From Dichetophora obliterata (taxonomy: Eukaryota; Arthropoda; Insecta; Diptera; Sciomyzidae): a stretch of DNA of 64,000 nt. The position numbers were made by a program, and so were the translations under genes. The notes under the pieces are model-generated. The model was not told where the DNA came from. It ran no database searches and worked only from the letters and a program-made list of their open reading frames with translations. Of the stretch, positions 33,480 through 43,609 are shown piece by piece (the stretch's first letter is position 1; each line of letters starts with the position of its first letter). The stretch lies in contig OY986438.1 in NCBI GenBank assembly GCA_963920525.1, positions 179,778,888-179,842,887 of the forward strand, written 5' to 3'.

Positions 33480-34464
33480 AGTCGTCCATAACACTAAGAT
33501 ATATAATGTACGGCTTCGATTCAATAACCGTTTCACGAATACTGATGCTAAGTCTTATGTTCAGCTAGACTAAGTCCCGCTTTTCGCAGCCACCCGCAGA
33601 TAGACTACGCAGTTACACTACTGAGGGCCTCAACTTCTTTACGGTATTTTGCCGTCTCGATAACGCCGCAAAGTCAACAATCTTGACGCCTGCTGGAACC
33701 TCAAGCCTAAGAACCCCATCGTACACGACATTACATACCAAGGGGCCCAGAACTGACCCTTATGTTGCTCCACCGGAGCAATTGTACGTCTTAATGCTTT
33801 TTTCTGTGTTGTAGCGCAGGACTCTTTTACTGAAGACGTTTGATACGATCTTCATGAGGTATCGTGGTACTCTAAAGTTCCTGAGGTCTGTCATAATCTG
33901 AACCTAGTTAGCTGAGGTGAAAGCGTTCCTTACGTCGAGTTTGCCACCAAACAGTACTGCTTTACTCCCCTTACTCCTTCAATTGTTTTCTGCGCGATGC
34001 TCGTAACTAGCTTAATAGCGTGAGTCGTTGCCGGGGCTTTCGAAACCCAAAGTGTTGGATAGAAAGTCCTTTTCCGGCTTGGATCGCATTATCTAGACGG
34101 TTGCACACCACTCACTCACAGACCTTGCCTATTGTGTCGAGCAAGCAAGTCGGCCTTCCGTCTGAGTGGAAGTCCATGGAGCCACCACCTTTCGATATAA
34201 GCACTAACTTTTGGATTTTTCTCTGCCCTCTAGAAGGCACGCGTTGGGCAAACGCATGTGGCTGTGAAATAATAGCAATCTTCAATGCGTGATTCTGAAT
34301 ACTAACAGTACCTGGCGCCTTGTCATTTTTATGGTTTTTGCTATTTCCACTGTCTCTCCACTGTCTCCTTACTGTTACAGTCAACATGGTTCGTAGCTCG
34401 TCGTATCCCTTGACTGGCTAGGTCAATGAATGCTGTGGGAAGAGTGTTCTAACTACGACACTTC
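33480..34464 (-). pseudogene. R1-like LINE, reverse transcriptase part
   Basis: Minus-strand frames give LVLISKGGGSMDFHSDGRPT and CLLDTIGKV (about 34220-34115), then LDVRNAFTSANW (about 33950-33915), RYLMKIVSNVFSKRVLRYN, and GSVLGPLVCNVVYDGVLRLE with PAGVKIVDFA (about 33760-33670). This is the R1-type RT order, with GVPQ degraded and the FADD aspartates replaced (DFAAL). Numerous frameshifts and stops mark it as dead. It is part of one broken element with the endonuclease (35994-36640) and ORF1 (38923-39560) pieces, all on the minus strand. Base composition is GC-richer than the flanks. Confidence 0.75.
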
Positions 34465-34828
34465 CCAGTAGCGGATGGAATATATTCCGAATATATGAAG
34501 CATCAATTACCTTGTAATGACCACTACTTCCGACTATATTACCTTACTATGCATAAAAGGCCTTACATTTAACATTGAATGAGACAGGAGGTAAGTGATC
34601 GCCTCCCTTCAGCATTACCTAGAAGTTATGGAGTAACATACTACTTGTATTAAGTTATAAAAATCACTGCATTACTTTCCTTTGTATGCTACATTACAGG
34701 TAATGAGGTATGAGTTAATTACTTCTGCTATATACAGACGCATTACATTTTGAAAAATGTAATGCTTCCTTACTTGGTAATTTATTCTGTATTAGTTCTA
34801 TGGTAGCCACTGGCAAATCCGCTGCTGG
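34465..34828. mobile_element. Possible hAT-like insert in the R1-like LINE
   Basis: CCAGTAGCGGAT at the left and, inverted, CCAGCAGCGGAT at the right bound an AT-rich 364-bp segment that interrupts GC-richer LINE sequence. No target duplication was found, so the call is tentative. Confidence 0.35.
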
Positions 34829-35011
34829 GTTAGCACCTGCGGATCCGTAGGTAATGGTCGCCTGAATGACTTAAGCTTCTTCATATCCAATCTGTATGTG
34901 TACCCCATGGGGTAGCTTCTGCCTCGTCACGAGGCTGTAGGAAGCGATCGTACGGATTGATTTTTTCATGCCCTTCTTGAGCATTCGATAAGTTTCACGG
35001 AGTTCGCTTAA
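34829..35011 (-). pseudogene. Remnant of R1-like LINE linker
   Basis: GC-richer sequence between two inserts, in line with the minus-strand LINE, probably its endonuclease-RT linker. No firm motif is legible. Confidence 0.35.
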
Positions 35012-35990
35012 GGGGTCGTCCATAAACTACGTTACTAATTTAGGGGGGGAGGGGTTTTGAAATGCACTACGATAAGTAATGGTTGGGGGGAGGTGTTTAG
35101 ATATTGTAACGTTACCAAAAATTAAAAAATCGACGAAAAACCTCTAATTAATAACACAATGATTTCAAAAATTTTTAACCTTACATGTTTATGTTTGATC
35201 GTCTAAATTGATGGTTAACTTTTGTTTCAACGATTTCTTCCACCACCTTTTCCCTCGACACAGGAACTTTTTGGTATTCCTTCACCATCTCAGCACACGT
35301 CTGAAAAATTTAGGTCTATGCTTTTGCGACAGGCTTTGACGTTAAGGCCCGAATGTTCTTGATCAAAGGAGATACCGTATGACATGTACTGTCCTTCTCA
35401 GAAACAAGAAATCGGTTCAAAGTCGTGTCCTACCTGCGGCTTGTATTTCGTTTTTAAAACTTCTATGAATTGTCATAAGTTTGTATTATATCGTTTACAA
35501 TAAATCGGAATAAAAAATACTATTTTAATAAATCAATTTTCAGAAAGCATTTACACAAAAACACAGAACTTGGTGCAGCTCGGGTGCAGCCTTTAAGGGT
35601 ACTCTGTCAAGGACCAGGTGAATTTCTTTGCGTTAGAAATGAGGATTCACCTGAATGGGTCGACATAGAATCCGATGAAAAATTATATTTTGAAGAATCC
35701 TCAACAAAGCTACCAGCTTCTTCTATCCCAGTGATTGAGATCATCGAATCTTGGATCGCAGATGGAATAGCTTTTACAGATGATATTAATCTAGTATCTA
35801 GTCATACTAGTCACTAATACTAGTGAAAATTGTCAGAGCTAGTCAAAATATATAATCATTGAATGAATTCATTTCATATGTCACGTTACTTTATGGGGGG
35901 GAGGGGTTTTGAAAAGCACTACGAAAAGTAAAGCATGGGGAGGGGGGTAAAAAAACCGGAAAATCAGTAACGTAGTTTATGGATGACCCC
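35012..35990. mobile_element. DNA transposon derivative with GGGGTCGTCCATAAACTACG ends and a spliced zinc-finger frame
   Basis: The two ends match for about 30 bases with two or three mismatches (GGGGTC[G/A]TCCATAAACTACG, then TTACT). TAA flanks both sides (35009-35011 and 35991-35993). A G-rich direct subterminal repeat (GGGGGGGAGGGGTTTTGAAA) occurs near each end in the same orientation (about 35044 and 35896). The TAA duplication is Harbinger-like, but the superfamily is not certain. It interrupts the R1-like LINE. Its interior is not noise: it carries a zinc-finger frame with a plausible intron. Confidence 0.8.
35264..35817 (+). CDS. Spliced C2H2 zinc-finger reading frame (captured or parental), one internal stop
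   Basis: Exon 1 is 35264-35478, after a pyrimidine-rich tract ending CACAG; the intron is 35479-35543 (65 bp, GT...TTTTCAG); exon 2 is 35544-35817, ending in TAA. The junction completes a lysine codon in frame. The joined frame gives ELFGIPSPSQHTSEKFRSML, PYDMYCPSQKQE and SCPTCGLYFVFKTSMNCHKK followed by HLHKN, a well-formed C2H2 finger (C-x2-C-x12-H-x3-H counting across the junction), then an acidic tail (PEWVDIESDEKLYFEESS). A TGA at 35360-35362 interrupts exon 1. The 5' exons are missing, so this is a partial gene: either captured from the host or left from the autonomous parent. I do not recognise the family. Confidence 0.45.
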
Positions 35991-35993
35991 TAA

Positions 35994-36640
35994 GCTATAT
36001 GAACCTTTTGCTCGGTAGAAGCTCCTTCTTGCTTCGAGGCATTGTCTGCGTCCTTCAGCAATTTCCGCAGTTCACCAGTCAACCGGGTCCTGTTTGCGTT
36101 TACTAGGTCGCCTCGATATCATCGCTGCATCGCAAGCTCTTCTTTTTTCAACCAGGGCCTACCTTGCTATATTATTTGGCATGACAGATAGATAAATATC
36201 GGCCATCATTATTTTAAAAAGTCTTCATTTAGCTATTGGACTCTGTACAAAACTTTGCTTCCCTTATTTATGCTGGATCGGCTACACGATTGACCATCGA
36301 GCTTATAAATTATAGCTTGGTGATCGCTGCGCGTGTACACTTCGCTAACATGCCACTCTGCTTGCCTACTGAACTCGCTGTTGGTGATTGTGGAGCTTCT
36401 TCCTGGCTGAATGTTGCTTGGATCCATTATTAAGCAGCACCACGTCTAGAGAAGCAAACGCTTCAAGGACGATAAATCCTCATTGGTTCGAGTCAACTTC
36501 CCACGCATTAAAGTCACCAGCGATAAGGAGTGGCTTAAGCTATCTCGTTTCGCTGGCTAACGTGTTAATTAACATCGGGATGCTGCTACGGGGAACGCGT
36601 CGAAAGGGTTTGAATCAAAAGTTAACGTAAGTCACGCGTC
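35994..36640 (-). pseudogene. R1-like LINE, endonuclease C-terminal part
   Basis: The minus strand contains LLIAGDFNAWEVDSN (about 36525-36480), LEAFASLDVVLLNNGS, then FSRQAEWHVSEVYTRSDHQA (about 36375-36315) and a degraded linker. GDFNAW and SDHQ are standard apurinic-type endonuclease motifs of LINEs. Stops and frameshifts are frequent. It belongs with the RT part at 33480-34464; the TAA-flanked element at 35012-35990 separates the two. Confidence 0.75.
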
Positions 36641-37270
36641 ACGCGGCGAAGAATTGGTTTTATAACTTAAACGATGAGATGTAGAAATGACTCAGCGACA
36701 TCTCGCAGCACAAGGCAAAAGTTCGTAAGAAAAGAAACTATGTTGGATGGCAGGTCGTATAAAGTTTCGCGTGCTGTAAAGAAGAGACTTAGTAAACTTT
36801 GAGTACGGCAACAGACTTAGAAAATACTGAGCGCGGCGCAGCGGATACATAAAAGAAATACCCTAGAGACATCTCGGAGCGCATTGATCAGTGAGTGGGA
36901 AGCTATGTAACGGGCAAGCTATGTCGAAAAGCTTTTAATCATAACATAACGCTAGTCAAACGTCACGCGGTGAAACATTGGTTTAATAAAGTCCCGTTGT
37001 GCCGGTTATGTGGCGTGATTCAATGAGTTTAACCAACAACCTAACGTGCTAGCCTAGCGATATAGCGGTACAGGAAGAGGCTTGGGGAAAGCTCTTGATA
37101 GCGAGAAGACTTAGAAATTTTTCGCGGCCAAAAGACTTAGAAAAATTTTAAAATAAAAGACTTAGAAAAAATCTTGACGACTAGGCAAGCGCCATAGCGA
37201 AAAGACTTTCGCTAAAGAAATTTTTCGGGACAAAAGACTTAGAAAAATTTTTTGCGGTCAAAGCAGCAAT
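36641..37270. repeat. Unassigned repeat-rich block with AAAAGACTTAGAAAAA words
   Basis: AAAAGACTTAGAAAAA-like words recur (around 36787, 36818, 37120, 37136, 37158 and 37232), and a GTCACGCGG...GAA.[A]ATTGGTTTTA segment occurs at about 36640 and again near 36962 (spacing ~320). It is GC-richer than most of the window. The last ~97 bases (37174-37270) are repeated at 38841-38940 on the other side of the LOA-like LINE. Confidence 0.6.
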
Positions 37271-37701
37271 GCAGATTAAAAAATATGCCATCTTTAATCA
37301 TGCACTGGGTTCTAATCATGCTGAAAAGCAAAAACATAACGTTTGAGCTCGGTGAAATACGTAACACGATTACTGCCACTAAAAGATGCCCTCAAGGAGG
37401 GATACTTTCACCTCTTCTGTGGACCCTAGTCGTGGGCAAACTTATCACAAGTTTCAACAACCAGGGTTTTGACACCAGAGGCTATGCGGATGATCTGGTT
37501 ATTTCAAGTCTGGGCAGTCTTGAACCGACGATATCGGACAGAATGCAAAGTGCCCTCCGTATAACTTCAAAGTGGTGTAAGGAAAAAGGGTTAAGCATAA
37601 GTCCTGATAAAACAATTCTAGTACCCTTCTCCACGAAAAGGAGTCTAAATCTGGTAAGACCAAACCTGGATGAAAAAGCATTAGTATCACTGGGGCAATG
37701 A
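37252..37701 (+). pseudogene. LOA-like LINE reverse transcriptase core
   Basis: The frame contains MLKSKNITFELGEIRNTITA, then KRCPQGGILSPLLWTLVVGK and the catalytic GYADDLVI, followed by GLSISPDKTILVPFSTKR. These are RT motifs 4-7 of LOA/R1/I-type LINEs (CPQGG..SPLLW, YADD). RT fingers, endonuclease and ORF1 are missing upstream, and the thumb is deleted downstream. The frame ends at TGA 37699-37701, just past the deletion junction. The first codons belong to flanking repeat DNA, not to the LINE. Confidence 0.8.
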
Positions 37702-37789
37702 GAACGTGCCCATCTGAAGCTCTGAATGTAATAATAGGGCTACCCCCTTAAACGATCATTATCGAAAAGGAGGCATGTCTAAGTACACT

Positions 37790-38330
37790 AAGAATGGAGG
37801 AAATCAGTGATTACAAGGCAAGGAATTTTACGGGGAAGATACTAAAAACCATCGAAAATGACCCCCTTTTAAAAATCCCCGATAGAATGCTGCCAAAGGT
37901 AAGATTCACAAAACGCTACAAGGTCGTTATACCCAATAGGAAACTATGGAGGAATGATGGGACAAAACTCGAAAATAGAGTAACGGGAGCGGGGATATAT
38001 GGTTCCAACTTCCAAAAAGCTCTTCCAATGGGATACATGCCGACAATATTCCAGGCGGAGGTATATGCCATTGAATTTTGTGTCAGAGAATGCTTCCGCA
38101 GGAAGTCAAAAGGGGCTCACATGTACATACTGTCAGCCTACGGACTTGAATCAAGACTAGTCTCCAACTGCGTAGAGCTATTAAATACGCTGGGACAAAG
38201 CAACAAAATATATTTAGGTGGGTTCCAGGTCATGAAGGATTCGAGGGCAACGAAAGGGCGGACTGCCTTGCCAAAAGAAGAGCGTCTCGAACTCTTATAG
38301 AACCTGATAGACAATCTGTAGCTTAGCAAA
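37790..38330 (+). pseudogene. LOA-like LINE RNase H domain
   Basis: The frame runs IPNRKLWRNDGTKLENRVT, GAGIYGSNFQKALPMGYMPT, IFQAEVYAIEFCVREC, and further on WVPGHEGFEGNERADCLA split between frames (about 38215-38270). RNase H landmarks are recognisable: (Y/T)DG[S/T]K, QAE.YAI and GH.G..GNE.AD. The first catalytic motif reads RNDGTK. A frameshift near 38215 breaks the domain. Its role in an active element is removal of the RNA strand after reverse transcription. Confidence 0.75.
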
Positions 38331-38538
38331 AGGCTACATTCTAGAAAAAATTAGAATATGGGAAGATAAGAAATTTCAGTGCCACTGAAACAACACTAAT
38401 GGACAAAGGCAATCTAAGAAATTTTTAACTCCAAGTAAAGCAAAATCCAAAGATTTACTCAAGCTTACCAAAGCAGACTTTAGAATTCTCACCAGTTTCT
38501 TCACAGGTCACCGCTCACTCAGATACCATCTTAAAAAG

Positions 38539-38739
38539 ATGGGTCTTTCTGAATCAAACGTCTGCAGACTATGCGAGGAGGAAGAAGAAACCCCCGAACA
38601 CATTCTATGTGAATGTCCGGCAACCCATAGCCTAAGACGCCTTCATTTTGAAGGGGAAGTAGTGCCTCCGTCAACATTTTGGAACATCAAGCCAGAGACA
38701 GTGCTAAAATATATAAAAAGCCTAAATCTGGAATGTTAA
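38539..38739 (+). pseudogene. LOA-like LINE C-terminal zinc knuckle
   Basis: The 66-codon frame has VCRLCEEEEETPEHILCECP followed by ATHSLRRLHF. The C-x2-C-x8-H-x4-C pattern is typical of the C-terminal knuckle of I/R1/LOA LINE ORF2 proteins. It ends at TAA 38737-38739. A matching decayed copy lies at 10795-10940. Confidence 0.75.
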
Positions 38740-38840
38740 TTAAGGGCATGCACAATAGATCCTATGAGTCGCAGTGGACATGGGCTCACTATAAACTAAT
38801 TGCTAGAAATATTTTCAAAAAAAAAATACTAAGAAAAGTT

Positions 38841-38940
38841 TTGACGACTAGGCAAGCGCCATTGCTAAAAGACTTCAAAATTTTTCGGGGCAAAAGACTT
38901 AGAAATATGTTAAAAAAAAGTCTTAGAAAAGAAAGCAGCA
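38841..38940 (+). repeat. Right copy of ~100-bp direct repeat flanking the LOA-like LINE
   Basis: TTGACGACTAGGCAAGCGCC starts both this copy and the one at 37174, and both end in AAAGCAGCA. It is likely a long target-site duplication. Confidence 0.6.
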
Positions 38941-39560
38941 CTCTTCGCACTCTTTGACCTTATAGCTCTCTCTTCCGCATTTAACAAAGTACCCACCTCG
39001 ATCTGTACTTCTGCAGATTCTTACGGTGTTCCCAAAGTTGAGGCACCTAATTGGAGCTACATTCTCGAGGACTCTGCAAATTACCCAGTCAACTTTGATT
39101 TTACCAATATTTGTCAGGTTTATCGGCTGTGGAGCCGGTAGGCCTACGACTGCTTTTTGGATGCCAGCGAACGCTTTGCGAAGTGACTTTACGTTAGTCA
39201 CCTTGGTGTCGCCAGGCAACTTGCGCTTCGCACATCTTCAGCTGTCATCACCTCGTCGAGATCTGTGAGCGTTTTCGTCTCGGTGTGACCGGCGAACACC
39301 AAATCGAACTTATCTTTCAGCTGTTGGATTGTCTGAGTGGTTGAACGATTAAATTTAATCAGCACCTCGCCCTTCTCTGGGTGCCTGACTCCAGAGACGT
39401 TCTCTCCGAATCCTCCGAGTCACTTTTCCTGCTTCGTCTTCAGGATAATGTCGCTTTATGTAAACTCACCTACTTTTGCCACCACGATTGAGTCCGGTCT
39501 TATTAAAACTCTCGCAGCACAAACGCGTGAAAATAAAACGATTAAGCAATGCGTGGAATC
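38941..39560 (-). pseudogene. R1-like LINE ORF1 (gag) C-terminal part
   Basis: The minus strand encodes DSIVVAKVGEFTYSDIILKT (about 39490-39430), GENVSGVRHPEKGEVLIKFN, LTDLDEVMTAEDV (about 39265-39230), then SLRKAFAGIQKAVVGLPAPQ and KIKVDWVICRVLENVAPIRC, ending in a degraded CCHC array (RCLNFGNTVRICRSTDRGGY). This order (EVTYSD, DLDEVTT, GW..CRVRE, CCHC knuckles) is that of R1/LOA ORF1 proteins. One or two frame changes separate the parts, and the knuckles have lost cysteines and histidines. It is the upstream end of the element whose endonuclease and RT lie at 36640-33480. Confidence 0.75.
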
Positions 39561-41640
39561 TGGGCTGAATGAAAAATTGCAAAAGAAATTACCGCTATGG
39601 CGTACTGTAGCACAAAAATTATATTTTAAATTTTTTTCTTTAGGATCAGCCCAGTACTAATAGGGTAAAATGGTAAATGTAAATTTGCACTTTAACTTTA
39701 TATAATAGTTTAGATTTAAGGCCAACATTTATATCAAAACTCGAAAATTTTTTTAATTTTTATTTTTGATTACTACTTGTAGATGACGATTACATTAACT
39801 AAATCTTTTTAGATTTTTCATTTCAAATGATCCGATCCAGAGATATAGATGACTCCCGGAGATTGTCTACAGAAGCCTTTAAAATCATTATTTAAAGAAC
39901 AATAAATGTTTTTATAAAAAAAAATAGTTAAACAATGTGTATGAAAATATTCGAACTTATCTAATAAAATGCTTTTTTAGAAAAAACATTTAGAGAAACC
40001 GCATTTTTTGGCCTCCTACTTGCGTATACTACTACATAATTACAAAAGTTAAAACACTTAATTTCATTTCATAATTATCTGCATGAAGTTATTCTTATCG
40101 ATTAGTTGTTGATGCAATAATATTTAAAAATGAAACCACTTTCAAAAACATATTCGCAGCAGCTAATATTTTGATTTGTTATGGCAAGGAATTCAATCAA
40201 AAATTTTAAGAATAACACCCAAAAATATCTTCTATGATTAATGATCTTTAGATGATAAAATGCGTACGTGACGGAAATGAAGTTTTATATGCTAAATATA
40301 AATAATTTGAAAATGATTTTTTGAAAGGATGACAGAATCAGTGGCTAATCAAATAGCGACTTAAAATTTAGAAAAAGAAAAAATTTGTTGTGATTAATTG
40401 ATAAAAAGCAAGAATAGCTTATGTTACAAAGCTTAAAAAGTTGCACAATCCAAAAACGAAAGGCTAGAATGGTGTGGCCTCTAAAGAAAAAGATATTGCT
40501 TAAGTTTTGAACAAAAAAAAACTATTTTAGAACTAAACATTGAACTTGTTAATTAATCGAATTAAGTTGAAAAATATTCTAATTTGGTAATTAAGCTTTG
40601 GCTGCTACCAAAAAAAAAAACAAAAGTGCTAATGATGTGCTAAACGACTGCTTAACTGAAACATGGTAGACAGCTACAATAGTTTACAAGAACAAAAAAA
40701 GACGTAATACCCAAACAAAATATGTATATATAAATAACATCATTATTATTATCACCTTCATTATCTTTATTAGCATCTGCATCGCCATCAACATTGCCGG
40801 CTCATTGTAATTCGCTAAAGTTCAAGACCAGGGACAAGACTAAAATTCTATTCTCATTATTATTGTCATGAACGTCTTGTCTGATCAGTATCAAACAATC
40901 GCAATATTGTTACGATCTTTGCTTATTTTGATTTCAAGTTGGCTTAAATTATCCGTTAACAAAAAAAACTACACGCTGTCGACTGATTAGCCGCAGATTA
41001 GAACTATAGGCAAGTTGGTTTTGTTGAAGGTCAACTTGTTGTTTTTGTTTTAGAAATAGTGAATGAACCGCAAAACAAATTATAAAGTACAAATAATTGA
41101 GAATTATTTGCGGCATTATAATACACATTAACTACATCAAAACAAAAGCAACAACAGTAATACAAAGACATCCAACCATATTTGCATGCATCATTCAATC
41201 ATAACGCTTCACTTTTAAAGTGCTTCAAAAACCTTACTTAGCTCAATTAATTTTAATTTAACTTAAGCAATAACTAAGAATATTATTTTACGCTAACGAA
41301 TTAAAGTTACAATTAAAAAAAAGACAATCCAATGCAGCTAAATGTTCTCTTAAATACTTCCTGTTCTGCAAATATGACTGCTAGTATTTAGACTAAATGC
41401 AAAATTTTAAACATAATGCTTAATTATAAGTTTAAGCTAATTGCGGTTATATCTAGCTTATAAGCTTTGTCATGTTAGCTTGTCAGATGCCAGCTGTTGC
41501 TGAGGTTGTCGGATACAGCAGCACGTGGCTATTGGTCAAAAAAAAGTTAAGTGCTACAGAGCTGCTGAACGCATAGTTAAATAAACAGATTATATTTTAA
41601 GTCTAGCTTTGTTCAAGTATAGCAAAATATTGTAAAATAC
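39561..41640. other. AT-rich stretch without recognisable genes
   Basis: Long runs of A and T, CAACAA-type words at 41130-41160 and a patch of ATT/ATC triplets at 40740-40790. No domain-bearing frame. It could be intron or intergenic DNA. Confidence 0.4.
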
Positions 41641-41643
41641 TTA

Positions 41644-41859
41644 TGGCCAGTTTCACAATGAAGACTTAAGTTTTAGACATATTTAGCTTTAAGTTAAGCC
41701 TAGAAATTTAAGTTCAACTGCAGTCTTCAAATCAACTTAAGTATGGTGAAAAAGTTAATTCGATGACCTAAGTCGAACTTAAGTCGCCAAATTTCTAGTT
41801 AAGACAATTTAAAGTTAAGTATGGCTAAAAACTAAAGTTTTGATTGTGAAATCGGACGT
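41644..41859. mobile_element. MITE with GGCC[A]GTTTCACAAT-type ends
   Basis: The left end GGCCAGTTTCACAATGAAGA and the right end, inverted, GTCCGATTTCACAATCAAAA match for ~33 bases with several mismatches. The interior has many CTTAAGTT/AACTTAAG words. Similar in style to the TAA-flanked element at 14923. No exact target duplication established. Confidence 0.6.
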
Positions 41860-41953
41860 AATTGTATTAGATTGCTCTAAGATCACTTCAACATAAAATA
41901 GCCCTGAGACATAGATGGGTACGAACAAATCTATTCTGAAACTAACAAAGATA

Positions 41954-42105
41954 CAGTGCCGTGCACATAATTAAGAACTACCTTTGTTCCTTTATATTTT
42001 ATTAAATCTTTATTGGTAGTCTCCTGTTTGAAATCAGGGGATCATTTTATGATAACGGAAAAAAAGCGTGCACATAATAAAGAACTACTTACAAAAACAT
42101 AATTT
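41954..42105. repeat. Tc1-like terminal repeat with internal direct repeat
   Basis: CAGTGCCGTGCACATAATTA at 41954 follows TA, and a second copy of GTGCACATAAT[T]AAGAACTAC lies about 105 bases further in. This IR/DR layout is common in Tc1 elements. The opposite end was not found; the Tc1 transposase remnant at 43610-44400 may belong to it. Confidence 0.4.
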
Positions 42106-42243
42106 TTAGTTATAAAATATTTCATTAAAGTCGTATTCAGTCAATACTTTTTTTATTTTTATTTTATTTAGTTTAGTTTAGTCTATGTCAGAATGTAACC
42201 TACAGACTAGTAAAGTACATTGTAAAGATTGTTCTAATAGTAG

Positions 42244-43101
42244 GTGTGGTACTTTGTTATCGACTAAAATCTTCATTAGCGACCCCTGTCCGCCATATTT
42301 TGTGTAATTGTCATTGTGAGATTATAGGATTTTAGTTATAGATCGCTACACGAAAGAACAACGCATTGAAATCGTCGAACTTCGGATCTTAAATTCCAAG
42401 TCGATGGTGTAAACGCTACGATCGATTCACCAAACATGGGGTCGCAATCACCACATTAGTGAAACAACTGTGCGCAACATTGTGAATAAATTCTATCAAA
42501 CTGGGTCCGTACTTGATATTCCGAAGCCAACCAGAGTGCGGACATCACGCAGTGCTGATAATATTGCTGCCTTAAGTGAAAGTGTCGTCGAGTCCCCCAA
42601 AATGTCTATTCGCCATCGTTCGCAACACTGGCAATGTTGGAGGACTATTTTGTGCCGGAGGTTGAAGCTCAGGGTCTGGACGATATGTAGTTTCAACAGC
42701 ACGGCACAACACCACACACAACTCGCCTCAATTACGCCTTTTTGTGTAGCTAATTCCCGAACCGAGTCCCGACCATTTCTCGTCGCAGTGATGTGAATTG
42801 GCCGCCCAGATCATGCGATTTGGCGCCGTTAGACTTTTTTCTGTGGGGTTGCACGAAGAATAAAGTCAATGTGAATGACTTGAAAAGATATATTACATCA
42901 GTGATTCGGGCCATTCCGGAGGCCATACTGCAAAATGTCATCGAAAATATGGCCGAAAAATTGAGATATCTACGGAATAGTCACGATGAAATATCCGCGG
43001 AAAATTTTCCACACATAACCCTATTGTGTGACCTTTCGAACGAAATAAAATATTTGTAAAAATTACGAACCGTTTGCGTTTTATTCAAAATCAAAGTACC
43101 A
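42244..43101 (+). mobile_element. Mariner-like element, internally deleted
   Basis: The ends GGTGTGGTACTTTG (left) and, inverted, CGTGTGGTACTTTG (right) enclose a defective transposase gene. The N-terminus (RYTKEQRIEIVEL, then ISETTVRNIVNKF and RSADNIAALSESV) and the C-terminus (WPPRSCDLAPLDFFLWG...) are present, with most of the catalytic core between them deleted near 42610-42690. No TA duplication was clear at the right end. Confidence 0.75.
42355..43059 (+). pseudogene. Mariner-like transposase pseudogene
   Basis: The helix-turn-helix N-terminal region (TKEQRIEIVEL...TVRNIVNKFYQTGSV, PKPTRVRTSRSADNIAALSE) is legible across two frames to about 42620. After the deletion come EVEAQGLDD, a degraded FQQ-GTTPHTT catalytic block (about 42690-42720), and VNWPPRSCDLAPLDFFLWG with the tail AIPEAILQNVIENMAEKLRY to TAA at 43057-43059. 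PPRSCDLAPLDFFLWG is a hallmark of insect mariner-type transposases. The first catalytic aspartate region is missing, so it is inactive. Confidence 0.75.
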
Positions 43102-43609
43102 CACGTCTTGATGGAACACTCTTTACTAAAAGATTTATTAAATATGGTTAAAAACATAATAAAAATAAACTGGTCTTTACAGCACTTGCAAGGACTTTGA
43201 CCTAGCTTCTATTGATCAATTGTGTTGTGCGTATTTTTAAATGTTTGATCACAAATGACCGAGAACTGGACCTACTTCTTTTATGCCGACTCCGAACGGC
43301 TTATGTTCTCAAGAAGCTTAACATTGCAATTTTTACTCTCTAAGGTTTTTCATTGTCTGCAAAGTAGTGACGACCGAACAGAAAAATTAATTCAATTGAA
43401 AAAACTTTCTGTCTAGTAATAAAAGATCAACAAAGGAACGGCGACTCAGACGAGCATTTAAATATAACAGCTATTTGTTCCAATACCTCATCCGAATTTA
43501 ATAGCTCCACACCCGAAGAGATAAGATCCCTTTTGATAGCAACAAGAACTCCACCGCCACGATGATACTTGGTTGGATATCCATTGCTTTTAAGAACCAC
43601 TGCACATCA
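43102..43609 (-). pseudogene. LINE endonuclease fragment
   Basis: The minus strand reads SNGYPTKYHRGGGVLVAIKR and DLISSGVELLNSDEVLEQIA (about 43590-43470), then degraded sequence. GGGVL[V/I]A is the conserved endonuclease block of CR1/jockey-type LINEs. Only part of the domain remains. Confidence 0.6.

Larger units (their letters stand above)
37271..38840 (+). mobile_element. LOA-like LINE, 5'-truncated and internally deleted
   Basis: A plus-strand copy inserted in the minus-strand R1-like LINE, flanked by ~100-bp direct repeats (37174-37270 and 38841-38940). It carries RT (37252-37690), RNase H (37794-38330) and a zinc-knuckle tail (38539-38739). An internal deletion removes the RT thumb: the frame jumps from DEKALVS to TGAMRTCPSEAL near 37690. 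The 3' end is CTATAAACTAA followed by an A-rich run (38790-38840). Helitron-adjacent copy 8450-11016 is a relative. Confidence 0.8.
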
